Both the position numbers and the translations under genes were made by a program. From assembly GCF_014651875.1 (NCBI RefSeq), contig NZ_BMXS01000022.1, forward strand, positions 466 to 64,465: a stretch of 64,000 nucleotides of DNA, read 5' to 3'. Source of the DNA: Litchfieldella qijiaojingensis. Lineage in GTDB: Bacteria; Pseudomonadota; Gammaproteobacteria; Pseudomonadales; Halomonadaceae. Under the pieces are notes generated by a model. The model made no database searches. It saw only the letters and a program-made list of their open reading frames with translations, and had not been told where the DNA came from. Positions 16,752 through 24,512 of this stretch are shown here, piece by piece. Each line of letters opens with the position of its first letter. Position 1 is the first letter of the stretch.

Positions 16752-17579
16752 ATGAAACTCACCAATGCGCGCAAGGCCCCCGACGGGACGCGCTACTGGC
16801 GACAGGGACAGGGCACGCCGGTGGTTCTCATCCACGGCGTGGGCCTCGACGCCACCATGTGGCAATTGCAAGTCAGCGCCCTGGCACAACGCCATGAGGT
16901 GATTGCCTACGACATGCTGGGACATGGCGACAGCGCCCTGCCCCGGGAAAACGCCGGGCTGGATGACTATGCGGACCAATTGACGGCACTGCTCGACCAC
17001 CTGGGATTCGAGCGGGTTGCCGTGGTGGGCTTCTCGATGGGCGGGTTGGTGGCACGAGCCTTCGCCCTGCGTTACCCACAGCGCCTGGCGGCGATGGTGG
17101 TGCTATCCAGCGTCTTCGAGCGCGATGCGAGTCAGCGTGCCGGGGTGCAACAGCGTTTGGCCCAGACTCGCGAGCAGGGCCCCGCGGCCAACGTCGACGA
17201 AGCCTTGAAGCGCTGGTTCAGCCCGGCGTTCCACCATGCTCACCCGGGGCGGATTGCCAAGATCCATGAAACCGTCAGCAACAATCATCCGCAAGGGTAT
17301 TACCGAAGCTACGCCCTATTCGGTACCCAGGACGATTTCGGCGCCGAGCGGTTGCAGACGATCCGCGTGCCGGTGCTGGTCGCCACCGGTGAGCTGGACC
17401 CAGGCTCCACTCCGCGCATGGCCCGAGCGCTTGCCGAGCGCCTGCCCAATGCCGAAGTGCATATCTTGCCCGGCCAGCGGCATATGGTGCCCATGGAAGC
17501 TCATGAAGCCGTCAATGCCATGCTGCTGCGTTTTCTCGCCAAGGTCTTTGCCCGCGACTCGTTCAAGGAGGCACTCTGA
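16752..17579 (+). CDS. Alpha/beta hydrolase (TgnD-like candidate)
   Basis: The 275-residue alpha/beta-fold hydrolase has the oxyanion motif HGVGLDATMW, the nucleophile elbow VVGFSMGGLV with Ser in GFSMGG, an acidic residue in VATGELDPGS and the catalytic His in GQRHMVPME. A strong GAGGAGG ribosome site precedes ATG 16752. Its stop overlaps the start of the aldehyde dehydrogenase gene (TGATG), implying translational coupling. In the trigonelline pathway an alpha/beta hydrolase (TgnD) cleaves the N-methylformamido-methylene-succinate intermediate. This gene is the natural candidate for that step, but other esterase or lactonase roles are possible. Confidence 0.85.
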   Translation: MKLTNARKAPDGTRYWRQGQGTPVVLIHGVGLDATMWQLQVSALAQRHEVIAYDMLGHGDSALPRENAGLDDYADQLTALLDHLGFERVAVVGFSMGGLVARAFALRYPQRLAAMVVLSSVFERDASQRAGVQQRLAQTREQGPAANVDEALKRWFSPAFHHAHPGRIAKIHETVSNNHPQGYYRSYALFGTQDDFGAERLQTIRVPVLVATGELDPGSTPRMARALAERLPNAEVHILPGQRHMVPMEAHEAVNAMLLRFLAKVFARDSFKEAL

Positions 17580-19057
17580 TGGGTCTGGATACACTACGCA
17601 TGTATATCGACGGAGAGTGGGTCACCGCCCGTTCGGGCGCCACCTTCGATAGTTACGACCCTTCCACTGGCGAGGTCTGGTGCCGCCTGCCGGATGCCGA
17701 CGCTGAGGATGTCGATGCTGCCGTACAAGCCGCCCAGCGCGCCTTCGAAGCTCCCGCCTGGGCCGGGCTCACTGCCACTGCACGCGGCAAGCTGCTGCAC
17801 CGGCTCGGCGAGCAGATCGTCGAGCACGGTGAGGAACTCGCCCAGTTGGAAAGTCGCGACAACGGCAAATTGATTCGCGAGACACGCGGCCAGGTCGGCT
17901 ACCTTCCCGAGTTCTTCCATTACAACGCCGGGCTGGCGGACAAGGTCGTCGGCGAAACCCTGCCGCTGGACAAAGCGGACATGTTCGGCGCTACCGTGCG
18001 TGTCCCGCTCGGCGTGGTGGCAGCGATCATTCCGTGGAACAGCCCGCTGTACCTGACCGCCATCAAGCTCGCTCCGGCGCTGGCCGCCGGCAACACCGTG
18101 GTCATCAAGCCCTCGGAGCATGCCTCTGCCAGCCTGATCAGGCTGATGCGCCTGGTCGAGCAAGCCGGCTTCCCGCCAGGGGTGGTCAACCTGGTCACCG
18201 GCTTCGGTCCAACCACCGGCGCGGCACTCACCGGCCATCCGTTGGTGCGCAAGATCGCCTTCACCGGCGGCGCCGGGGCCGCTCGCCACGTAGTACGCAA
18301 CAGCGCCGAGAACTTCGCCAAGCTGTCACTGGAACTGGGCGGCAAGTCTCCCAACATCCTGTTCGAGGATGCCGACCTGGACAGCGCCATCAATGGCGTG
18401 GTGGCCGGCGTGTTCGCTGCGTCCGGGCAGAGCTGTGTAGCCGGCTCACGCCTCCTGGTCCAGCGCGGCATCTACGACGACGTCGTCGAGCGGCTCTGCA
18501 AGCGTGCGCGGACCATCCGCATCGGCGATCCCGCCGATGCCGAAACCGAAATGGGCCCCATGGCAACCCAAGCTCAGTTGGAGATCGTCGAGCGTATGGT
18601 CACGCAGGCACAAGCCGACGGCTCACGGCTGCTGCATGGTGGCGAGCGGCCGGCCATCGAGCGGGGCTGGTACTACACCCCGACGATCCTGGCCTGCGAA
18701 TCGCATGACATTCCGATCATGCAGGAGGAAGTCTTCGGCCCGGTGGTGGCGGTGATCCCCTTCGATGACGAGGCCGAGGCACTGCGCCTGGCCAACGATA
18801 CCGAATATGGCCTTGCCGCCGGTATCTGGACGCGGGATCTCGGACGCGCCCATCGCCTCGGCCGTGACATTCGTGCCGGCATCCTGTGGGTCAACACCTA
18901 CCGTGCGGTCTCGGCCATGGCACCGATCGGCGGCTTCGGCGCCAGCGGCTACGGCCGCGAGTGCGGCATCGACGCGGTGCGCGATTACACCGAGCTCAAG
19001 ACCCTGTGGATCAACTTGTCCACACAACCTATGCCCGACCCTTTCATCATGCGTTGA
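17579..19057 (+). CDS. NAD(P)-dependent aldehyde dehydrogenase (TgnC-like candidate)
   Basis: The 492-residue protein is a full aldehyde dehydrogenase. The coenzyme-binding segment is IIPWNSPLYLTAIKLAPALA. The general base is in LELGGKSPN, and the nucleophile Cys286 is in SGQSCVAGSRLL. EEVFGPVVAVIPFDDE and GGFGASGYGRECG come near the end. It overlaps the upstream hydrolase gene by one base and is followed 14 bases later by the flavin reductase gene. In the trigonelline route an aldehyde dehydrogenase (TgnC) oxidises the hydroxy-lactone ring-opening product, and a second one oxidises succinate semialdehyde. It could serve either step. Confidence 0.9.
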   Translation: MGLDTLRMYIDGEWVTARSGATFDSYDPSTGEVWCRLPDADAEDVDAAVQAAQRAFEAPAWAGLTATARGKLLHRLGEQIVEHGEELAQLESRDNGKLIRETRGQVGYLPEFFHYNAGLADKVVGETLPLDKADMFGATVRVPLGVVAAIIPWNSPLYLTAIKLAPALAAGNTVVIKPSEHASASLIRLMRLVEQAGFPPGVVNLVTGFGPTTGAALTGHPLVRKIAFTGGAGAARHVVRNSAENFAKLSLELGGKSPNILFEDADLDSAINGVVAGVFAASGQSCVAGSRLLVQRGIYDDVVERLCKRARTIRIGDPADAETEMGPMATQAQLEIVERMVTQAQADGSRLLHGGERPAIERGWYYTPTILACESHDIPIMQEEVFGPVVAVIPFDDEAEALRLANDTEYGLAAGIWTRDLGRAHRLGRDIRAGILWVNTYRAVSAMAPIGGFGASGYGRECGIDAVRDYTELKTLWINLSTQPMPDPFIMR

Positions 19058-19071
19058 GTGCGGAGCGAACC

Positions 19072-19578
19072 ATGATCGATACCCAACGTTACAAGCAAGT
19101 TCTCGGCGCGTTCCCGACCGGTGTCACCGTCATCACGGCCCTTGATGAAGACGACCGTCTCGTCGGCTTCACCGCCAGCGCCTTCTCGGCGGTGTCGATG
19201 GACCCGCCGCTGGTGCTGGTGTGTCCCAGCCTGAGCTCGGACTCCTATCCGGTCATCAAGCGCAGCGGCCGCTTCGCGGTACATATCCTCGGCCACGACC
19301 AGCAGTCCATCGCCTATCGCTTCGCCGGCAAAGGTCGCGACAAGGTCGAAGGAGTCGCCTGGCAACGCTCCATGCACGGCAACGCCATTCTCGACGGCGC
19401 CACGGCCTACCTGGAATGCCAATTATGGGAAGACTACCCGGGGGGCGATCACGCCATCATAGTGGGAGAAGTACAGAGACTATGGGTGGGTGACGACAAG
19501 ATCGACCCACTGCTTTATTGCCGAGGAAAGATGGACAAACTACCCGAGGCCTTCCGTTCGACGGTGGCCACGGTCTGA
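19072..19578 (+). CDS. Flavin reductase-like FMN-binding protein (TgnB-like candidate)
   Basis: The 168-residue protein has the flavin reductase fold of two-component monooxygenases: LGAFPTGVTVITALDED, GFTASAFSAVSMDPPLVLVC and the terminal GDHAIIVGEVQRLWV. It would supply reduced FMN to the LLM oxygenase encoded at 12967, the only obvious partner nearby. GGAG lies just before the start. It sits between the aldehyde dehydrogenase and carboxymuconolactone-decarboxylase-like genes in one operon. Confidence 0.9.
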   Translation: MIDTQRYKQVLGAFPTGVTVITALDEDDRLVGFTASAFSAVSMDPPLVLVCPSLSSDSYPVIKRSGRFAVHILGHDQQSIAYRFAGKGRDKVEGVAWQRSMHGNAILDGATAYLECQLWEDYPGGDHAIIVGEVQRLWVGDDKIDPLLYCRGKMDKLPEAFRSTVATV

Positions 19579-19600
19579 CCCAAGCACCGAAGAGGCACAC

Positions 19601-19990
19601 ATGTCACAACAACGTTTCGAAAAGGGTCTGGACAAGCGTCGCCGCGTACTCGGCGCCGAATACGTCGACCAGTCGCTCCGCAATGCCGACGACTTCACTC
19701 GTCCGCTTCAGCAGTTGGTCACCGAGTACTGCTGGGGAGAGGTGTGGCAGCGCGATGGGCTCAGTGACCGTGAGCGCAGCATGATAAACTTGGCCATGAT
19801 CACCGCCCTGAATCGTCCTCACGAGCTGCGTCTGCACATTCGTGGAGCGATCAACAATGGCCTCAGCGTCGAGGAGATACGTGAGATCCTGCTGCAAACG
19901 GCGGTCTACTGCGGCGTACCGGCGGCCATCGACGCGTTCCGTAATGCCCGCGAGGTGCTGACCGAAATGGGCGAGCTAGGGAAGCGCTGA
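19601..19990 (+). CDS. Carboxymuconolactone decarboxylase-family protein
   Basis: The 129-residue helical protein resembles PcaC: RRVLGAEYVDQSLRNADDF, YCWGEVWQRDGLSDRERSM, ALNRPHELRLHIRGAINNG and a final AVYCGVPAAIDAFRNA. PcaC decarboxylates gamma-carboxymuconolactone, but many family members do other jobs, including peroxidase-like or isomerase chemistry. Here no protocatechuate genes are present, so the role in the cluster is open. The last codons (LGKR and stop) are read from a fragment of the dispersed repeat element, which probably displaced the original end. Confidence 0.88.
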   Translation: MSQQRFEKGLDKRRRVLGAEYVDQSLRNADDFTRPLQQLVTEYCWGEVWQRDGLSDRERSMINLAMITALNRPHELRLHIRGAINNGLSVEEIREILLQTAVYCGVPAAIDAFRNAREVLTEMGELGKR

Positions 19991-20022
19991 AGAAATCGAC
20001 GAGCATGCTCAAGCGCAAGGCA
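19977..20022. repeat. Fragment of the dispersed repeat element (D)
   Basis: TAGGGAAGCGCTGAAGAAAT begins a stretch that continues GAAATCGACGAGC and ends AAGCGCAAGGC. It is nearly identical to the left end of copy C at 29733. It overlaps the 3' end of the preceding gene and supplies its stop codon. Confidence 0.6.
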
Positions 20023-20047
20023 CCACTATGGACCAGGAGATGTAACG

Positions 20048-20785
20048 ATGCGAAGAGCGCTGCAGGATGACAGTCTCAAGGTCACGCGCAATCAACCCAC
20101 CCTCCGCGAGATGGTGCTGGACAAGCTGCGCCAGGCGATCATGAGTTTCCAGTTGCTGCCCGGAGACCGTCTGGTGGAACGCGACCTGTGCGAGCGCCTG
20201 GGTGTCAGCCGCACTTCAGTGCGTGAAGCCTTGCGTCATCTCGAAGCCGAGGGTCTTGTCGAGCATGTTGGTACCCGTGGGCCACGAGTCGCCGTGATCA
20301 CGCTGGAAGACGCTCGCGATATCTACGAGCTGCGTTGCATGCTGGAAAGCATGGTGGTTCAGCTCTTTACCCAAAAAGCGAATCGTCGCCAGATGGCGGA
20401 GCTGGACCGAGCATGGGAGATCCTCAAGGATACCCTCCGCGAAGGAGACACTCATGAGATCGTCGAAGCGGTCAGTGACTTCTATGGCGTGCTCTACGAC
20501 GGTGCCGGCAACCGCATCGCCGGGCAAGTGCTCAGTCAGTTGCAAGCACGCGTCAACTACCTGCGCGCTACCTCGGTCTCCCAGCAAGAACGTTCCTCCG
20601 ACAGTTTTCGCGAGATGGAACGCATCGTCGAGGCGATCAAGGCTCGGGATCCAGCCGCTGCCCATGAAGCTTGCGTAGAACACATCCAGGCAGCCGCCAA
20701 GGTCGCCTTGGCAGCCCTGGCCGCCAAGAATGACCAATCGCCTGAATCGATCACATCACCGCTGCGAGTCGAAACCACGCTGTAG
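20048..20785 (+). CDS. GntR-family regulator with FCD ligand domain
   Basis: The 245-residue protein has a FadR-type winged helix (LREMVLDKLRQAIMSFQLLP, RLVERDLCERLGVSRTSVRE, ALRHLEAEGLVEHVGTRG) and an all-helical FCD domain with the usual acidic and histidine positions (ELRCMLESMVVQLF, then AVSDFYGVLYDGAGN and HEACVEHIQ). FCD regulators bind small acids and repress catabolic operons until inducer appears. AGGAG lies seven bases upstream. As the last gene of the rightward operon it most likely controls the cluster through the sites at 15742 and 15912, and perhaps the gene behind the similar site at 22528. Confidence 0.9.
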   Translation: MRRALQDDSLKVTRNQPTLREMVLDKLRQAIMSFQLLPGDRLVERDLCERLGVSRTSVREALRHLEAEGLVEHVGTRGPRVAVITLEDARDIYELRCMLESMVVQLFTQKANRRQMAELDRAWEILKDTLREGDTHEIVEAVSDFYGVLYDGAGNRIAGQVLSQLQARVNYLRATSVSQQERSSDSFREMERIVEAIKARDPAAAHEACVEHIQAAAKVALAALAAKNDQSPESITSPLRVETTL

Positions 20786-20795
20786 CGAGGCGCTC

Positions 20796-21353
20796 ATGCA
20801 ACACTACTGCTGTCGTTGCGGCCATCATCCACTCGACCTCGGTATCCCCGAAGGCGATACGCATGAGCGTCAGCACTGCGGTGCCTGTGGTCACGTTTAC
20901 TACGACAATCCGCGGGTGATCGCCGGCGCCATCATCGAACGCGAGGGGCACTTGCTGCTATGTCAGCGCGGCATTCCGCCGCGTGTCGGTACCTGGACCC
21001 TGCCGGCGGGTTTCATGGAACGAGGAGAGAGCGTCGAGGAAGCCGCCCAGCGAGAAGTCCGGGAGGAGACCGGCATCGACGCCGAGATTCTCACGCCTTA
21101 CTCGATTTTCAGTGTCCCACCGACCAACGAGCTCTATATCATCTATCGCGCACGCCTGCTGGAATGGAACGAGCCGCCCGGCCACGAGACACTGGCCGTG
21201 AAGTGGTTTCGCGCCGAAGACATTCCCTGGGATGCGATCTTCTACCCCGCCATTCGTCAGATTCTCGAGCGCTATATCGACGAACATGCCGGTGGCACCT
21301 ACGGCATCTATACCGGCAGCATGGAGAGCGGCACCATACACTTCATGCGCTAA
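20796..21353 (+). CDS. NUDIX hydrolase with N-terminal zinc ribbon
   Basis: The 185-residue protein begins with two CxxC pairs (YCCRCGHH and HCGACGHVYYDNP), a small zinc ribbon seen in NudC-like and ADP-ribose-type NUDIX enzymes. The complete NUDIX box GFMERGESVEEAAQREVREE then TGID carries all catalytic glutamates. It hydrolyses a nucleoside diphosphate derivative, and the exact substrate is not predictable. ATG 20796 has GAGG eight bases upstream and starts ten bases after the GntR stop. It converges on the RibB-like gene. Confidence 0.88.
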   Translation: MQHYCCRCGHHPLDLGIPEGDTHERQHCGACGHVYYDNPRVIAGAIIEREGHLLLCQRGIPPRVGTWTLPAGFMERGESVEEAAQREVREETGIDAEILTPYSIFSVPPTNELYIIYRARLLEWNEPPGHETLAVKWFRAEDIPWDAIFYPAIRQILERYIDEHAGGTYGIYTGSMESGTIHFMR

Positions 21354-21364
21354 CCCCGTCCCGA

Positions 21365-22471
21365 TCAGACGCCTTGGGAGGGGGGAACGATCTCAATCAC
21401 CTCCAGTTCGAACCCGGCCAACCCCTTGTAGTTCAAAGGCGCTCCCATGAGCCGCAACTTGCCGACGCCGAGATCGGCGAGAATCTGCGATCCGGTACCA
21501 GTGTTGGAGTAGCGCCGCTGGGGATTGCCGCTCGGCGGCTTATTGAGGCGCGTAGCCCGCGACAGCAGGCTCTGGGACGACTCATGGCTGGCGAGTATCA
21601 CCACCACTCCATGCCTTTCCGACGCCACGGCCTCCAACGACGACCATAGCGACCATGCCTTGGGCCCCTGGTACTCGGCCCCCACCAGATCGCGCAGAGG
21701 ATCCATGGCATGGACCCGCACCAGCGTTGGCCTGTTGACGTCCATTTCCCCCATGGTCAGCGCCAGGTGTGCCTCACCGCTGATGGTGTCTTCGTAAGTG
21801 TGCAGAGTGAACTCACCATGCACGGTCTGTAGTGGCTCCTGCCCTGTAGGCACCACCGTCTTCTCGGTGGCCAAACGGTACTGGATCAGGTCGGCGATAG
21901 TGCCGATACGCAATTCATGACGACGAGCGAAGGCCTCCAGTTCGGGACGACGCGCCATGCTGCCGTCGTCGTTCATGATCTCGACGATCACCGCCGCCGG
22001 CTCGAGGCCGGCCAATCGGGCCAGATCGCACCCCGCCTCGGTGTGGCCGGCGCGGCTCAATACCCCGCCGTCGCGTGCGCGTAACGGAAAGACATGACCA
22101 GGCTGCACCAGATCTCGAGGATGGGCGTCCGGTGCCACCGCCGCCTTCACCGTGGTCGCACGATCCGCCGCGGAAATTCCGGTGGTCACGCCCTCGCGCG
22201 CCTCGATGGACACCGTGAACGCCGTGGCGAAGCTGGCACCGTTGTTCTCGACCATCGGCGCCAGTCCCAACTGTTCGCAGCGCGGACCGCTCAGCGTCAG
22301 GCAGATCAGGCCGCGGGCATGGGTGGCCATGAAGTTGATCGCCTCGGGAGTGACGAAGTCGGCGGCCATCACGAGATCGCCCTCGTTCTCTCGGTCCTCA
22401 TCGTCGAGCAGGATGACCATTCGCCCACGACGGATATCGTCGATGATGTCTTCGATTCGATCGAATGCCAT
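21365..22471 (-). CDS. ribB: 3,4-dihydroxy-2-butanone-4-phosphate synthase with degenerate GTP cyclohydrolase II-like domain
   Basis: The 368-residue protein has a complete N-terminal RibB domain (about 1-205) with the acidic metal motif DDEDRENEGDLVMAADFVTP and later RAGHTEAGCDLARLAGL. It makes the four-carbon precursor of riboflavin from ribulose 5-phosphate. The C-terminal half aligns in outline with GTP cyclohydrolase II (VRVHAMDPLRDLVG) but lacks the CxxxxxGSxxCDC zinc cysteines, so the second activity is not expected. This two-part architecture is common in gammaproteobacteria. It is divergent from the DUF1330 gene and no FMN riboswitch fits in the 102-base gap. Confidence 0.9.
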   Translation of the reverse strand: MAFDRIEDIIDDIRRGRMVILLDDEDRENEGDLVMAADFVTPEAINFMATHARGLICLTLSGPRCEQLGLAPMVENNGASFATAFTVSIEAREGVTTGISAADRATTVKAAVAPDAHPRDLVQPGHVFPLRARDGGVLSRAGHTEAGCDLARLAGLEPAAVIVEIMNDDGSMARRPELEAFARRHELRIGTIADLIQYRLATEKTVVPTGQEPLQTVHGEFTLHTYEDTISGEAHLALTMGEMDVNRPTLVRVHAMDPLRDLVGAEYQGPKAWSLWSSLEAVASERHGVVVILASHESSQSLLSRATRLNKPPSGNPQRRYSNTGTGSQILADLGVGKLRLMGAPLNYKGLAGFELEVIEIVPPSQGV

Positions 22472-22527
22472 AACGCCTCCGGCCCCTCGGTATGTAACGG
22501 CCCTATGCCATATAATGCGCCGTCATT

Positions 22528-22545
22528 TTGGCATACCATAATACA
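22528..22545 (+). promoter_or_regulatory. Operator-like site 3 (related to the catabolic cluster sites)
   Basis: TTGGCATACCATAATACA matches site 2 at 15 of 18 positions. It lies 28-45 bases upstream of the DUF1330 start, in the gap it shares with ribB. A TATAAT at 22511-22516 is a possible -10 just ahead of it. The same FCD-type GntR protein may bind here. Confidence 0.45.
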
Positions 22546-22572
22546 AACAGCCACCACCAGCCGGAGACCTCC

Positions 22573-22863
22573 ATGCCCAAAGGCTACTGGATCGCCAACA
22601 TCACCGTGACCGACCCGCAATCCTATGCCGACTATCAAGCCCTGGCACCAGAGGCGTTCGCCCGTTTCGGCGCCAGATTTCTGGCTCGAGGCGGCAGGCG
22701 TATCGCCTTGGAAGGTCGCGAAACTCCCCAGAGAAGCGTCCTCATTGAGTTTCCCAGCTACGAACAGGCGCTCGATTGCTACCACTCCGAGGAGTATCAG
22801 CGAGCCAAGGCGGCGCGCTGCCATGCGGCGGAGGTGGACATCGTTATCATGGAAGGCATATAA
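22573..22863 (+). CDS. DUF1330 family protein
   Basis: The 96-residue protein is a dimeric alpha/beta-barrel type small protein of the DUF1330 group: MPKGYWIANITVTDPQSYAD, FGARFLARGGRRIALEG, SVLIEFPSYEQALDCYHSEE and YQRAKAAR. The function is unknown; some members lie in aromatic or N-heterocycle catabolic loci. It lies behind an operator-like site related to those of the catabolic cluster at 15742, which hints at co-regulation. A glutathione transferase gene follows 70 bases later. Confidence 0.88.
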   Translation: MPKGYWIANITVTDPQSYADYQALAPEAFARFGARFLARGGRRIALEGRETPQRSVLIEFPSYEQALDCYHSEEYQRAKAARCHAAEVDIVIMEGI

Positions 22864-22933
22864 GCCACTGCGAGACTGAGGGGCCAATGCTATGCTGCCT
22901 GAGGTTCCCAACAGTTAACCGTGAGCTTTCAGC

Positions 22934-23689
22934 ATGCCCCACTCAGGCGCAGGAGAAAGTCCGACCTACCGGCTGTTCTACTCACCGGACAGCGCCAACC
23001 TGGTGATACGCATGGTGTTGGAAGAGGTGGGCGCCACCTACCGGGAAGTGCGAGTCGACCGCGCCAAAGGCGGCCTCGACGATCCGGCGTTTCGGGCATT
23101 GAATCCCCAGGGGCTGTTACCGGTACTGGTAGATGAAACCCAGGATGTGACCTTGTTCGAGACTGGGGCCATCTTGCTACACCTGAGCGAGCGGCATGAC
23201 AGCATCAGGATCGCTGATCCGACGCAGAGAGGGCCCTTCCTCGCCTGGTTGTTCTTTCTTTCCAACACCTTGCATGCCGACCTGCGAGTGCGTTTCTACA
23301 CCTGGCGCTATGCCGAGGTCACGGCGGAGATCCTGCACCTAAGAGATAGGCTGGCTCGCCGAGTTCAGCAGCATCTGCAACTGCTCGAGGAACTTGCTGG
23401 TCATGGCCGGGGAGACAGCTTGCTGCCAAGCGGCCCCAGCGTACTCGACCCTTATCTGGCCTGCCTGATTCGCTGGATGCAGCTCTATCCTCTCGACAGC
23501 CCTCTGCACGATATCCGCTGGGACGAACTGCCCAATCTCGTCCGCCTGATGACATATTTGGAAGGCAAGCCCGCCATCCGCCGCGCCGCGTTGGACGAGG
23601 GCATCGAGGGACGCCTGTTTCTCGCTCCCGACTATCCCCTCGGTGATCCGAACCAGATCGTGGGACACGCCCCGAGCCAAACCGACTAA
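22934..23689 (+). CDS. Glutathione S-transferase family protein
   Basis: The 251-residue protein has a thioredoxin-like N-terminal domain (YRLFYSPDSANLVIRMVLEE and LNPQGLLPVLVDETQDVTLF with the cis-proline and ETGAIL elements that bind glutathione) and an all-helical C-terminal domain (HADLRVRFYTWRYAE, then DPYLACLIRWM). It would conjugate or reduce small electrophiles in the cytoplasm. Ser in YSPDSAN is the likely activating residue. It is convergent with nrdJb, with about 20 bases between them. Confidence 0.88.
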   Translation: MPHSGAGESPTYRLFYSPDSANLVIRMVLEEVGATYREVRVDRAKGGLDDPAFRALNPQGLLPVLVDETQDVTLFETGAILLHLSERHDSIRIADPTQRGPFLAWLFFLSNTLHADLRVRFYTWRYAEVTAEILHLRDRLARRVQQHLQLLEELAGHGRGDSLLPSGPSVLDPYLACLIRWMQLYPLDSPLHDIRWDELPNLVRLMTYLEGKPAIRRAALDEGIEGRLFLAPDYPLGDPNQIVGHAPSQTD

Positions 23690-23711
23690 GCCACCTGGCG
23701 GCCCTCGCTTC

Positions 23712-24458
23712 CTAGCCGCACTTCGACCAACCGCAGCCGGCGTAACAGGTCGGGCAGCCGTCCATCATGATCAGGTCGCCGCGACACTCTGGGCAGTGGC
23801 CGACCACCACCGGGCCATCACTGTTTGCCTGCGCTTCACGTTCCTGGCGGACGACTTCCTCGGGCTCCGGCGGCTGCCAGGGGTCGCTGTGTGCCAGGCG
23901 GTGAGCATAGCGATTGACCAACTCGTCAACCGGCACCTGGTTGCCGTCGATGTCGACGAAGCCACGGCGGTAGAGGATCTGCTGGATCGACCAGGCGATC
24001 GCTGCCACTTCGGAGTCGTGGAACATCGGCTTGCCCCAGCGGTTGGTGCCGCAACGCACCAGACCCTTGTCCCAGGTCACCTTGCGCAAGTCGGCCAGCG
24101 CCTGGGTGACATAGCCGCCACGTGCCGCCAGGGACAGGCTGCGCATGGTGGCGGTGATCCACTGGTGCTCACTGGAGAGCTGGCCTGAGGGGAAAAAGAA
24201 CTCCACCGGGCGCTCGATCACTACGTGCTTGCCGCCCAGCACGCCTTGGACCGGCATGAACGACACCAGCACGTAGACCTTCTTGCGGCCTTCGGCTCCA
24301 ACGTAGGAGATCTTCTCCGACACCGCTTCCAGAGTACCCTCCGGGCGCGAGGGAATACGCACCGTAAGCGGGTTCTCATCGGCGAGCGGCTGTTCTTCTT
24401 GCACCGCCGCCTTCTTGATGCTCAGCGAGACGATCTTGGAGTTGATTTCAATGCTCAT
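23712..24458 (-). CDS. nrdJb: Class II ribonucleotide reductase, C-terminal subunit NrdJb
   Basis: The 248-residue protein corresponds to the separate C-terminal part of the split cobalamin-dependent reductase known from Pseudomonas aeruginosa (NrdJa/NrdJb). Its end, GHCPECRGDLIMMDGCPTC followed by YAGCGWSKC, holds the cysteine pairs that re-reduce the active site and bind zinc. The middle segment (SSEHQWITATMRSLSLAARG, then KVTWDKGLVRCG) is typical. It follows nrdJa by 54 bases on the same strand, so the two are co-transcribed. The split is the known arrangement rather than a frameshift. Confidence 0.9.
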   Translation of the reverse strand: MSIEINSKIVSLSIKKAAVQEEQPLADENPLTVRIPSRPEGTLEAVSEKISYVGAEGRKKVYVLVSFMPVQGVLGGKHVVIERPVEFFFPSGQLSSEHQWITATMRSLSLAARGGYVTQALADLRKVTWDKGLVRCGTNRWGKPMFHDSEVAAIAWSIQQILYRRGFVDIDGNQVPVDELVNRYAHRLAHSDPWQPPEPEEVVRQEREAQANSDGPVVVGHCPECRGDLIMMDGCPTCYAGCGWSKCG

Positions 24459-24512
24459 CAGCGTAGCGCTCCAGAAGGTTGGGGGTCGACGCGAAACTGC
24501 CCGGCGGGCCGG

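Noticed and set aside
22472-22572. FMN riboswitch before ribB
   Set aside because: The gap is only about 100 bases and lacks the conserved RFN element segments.
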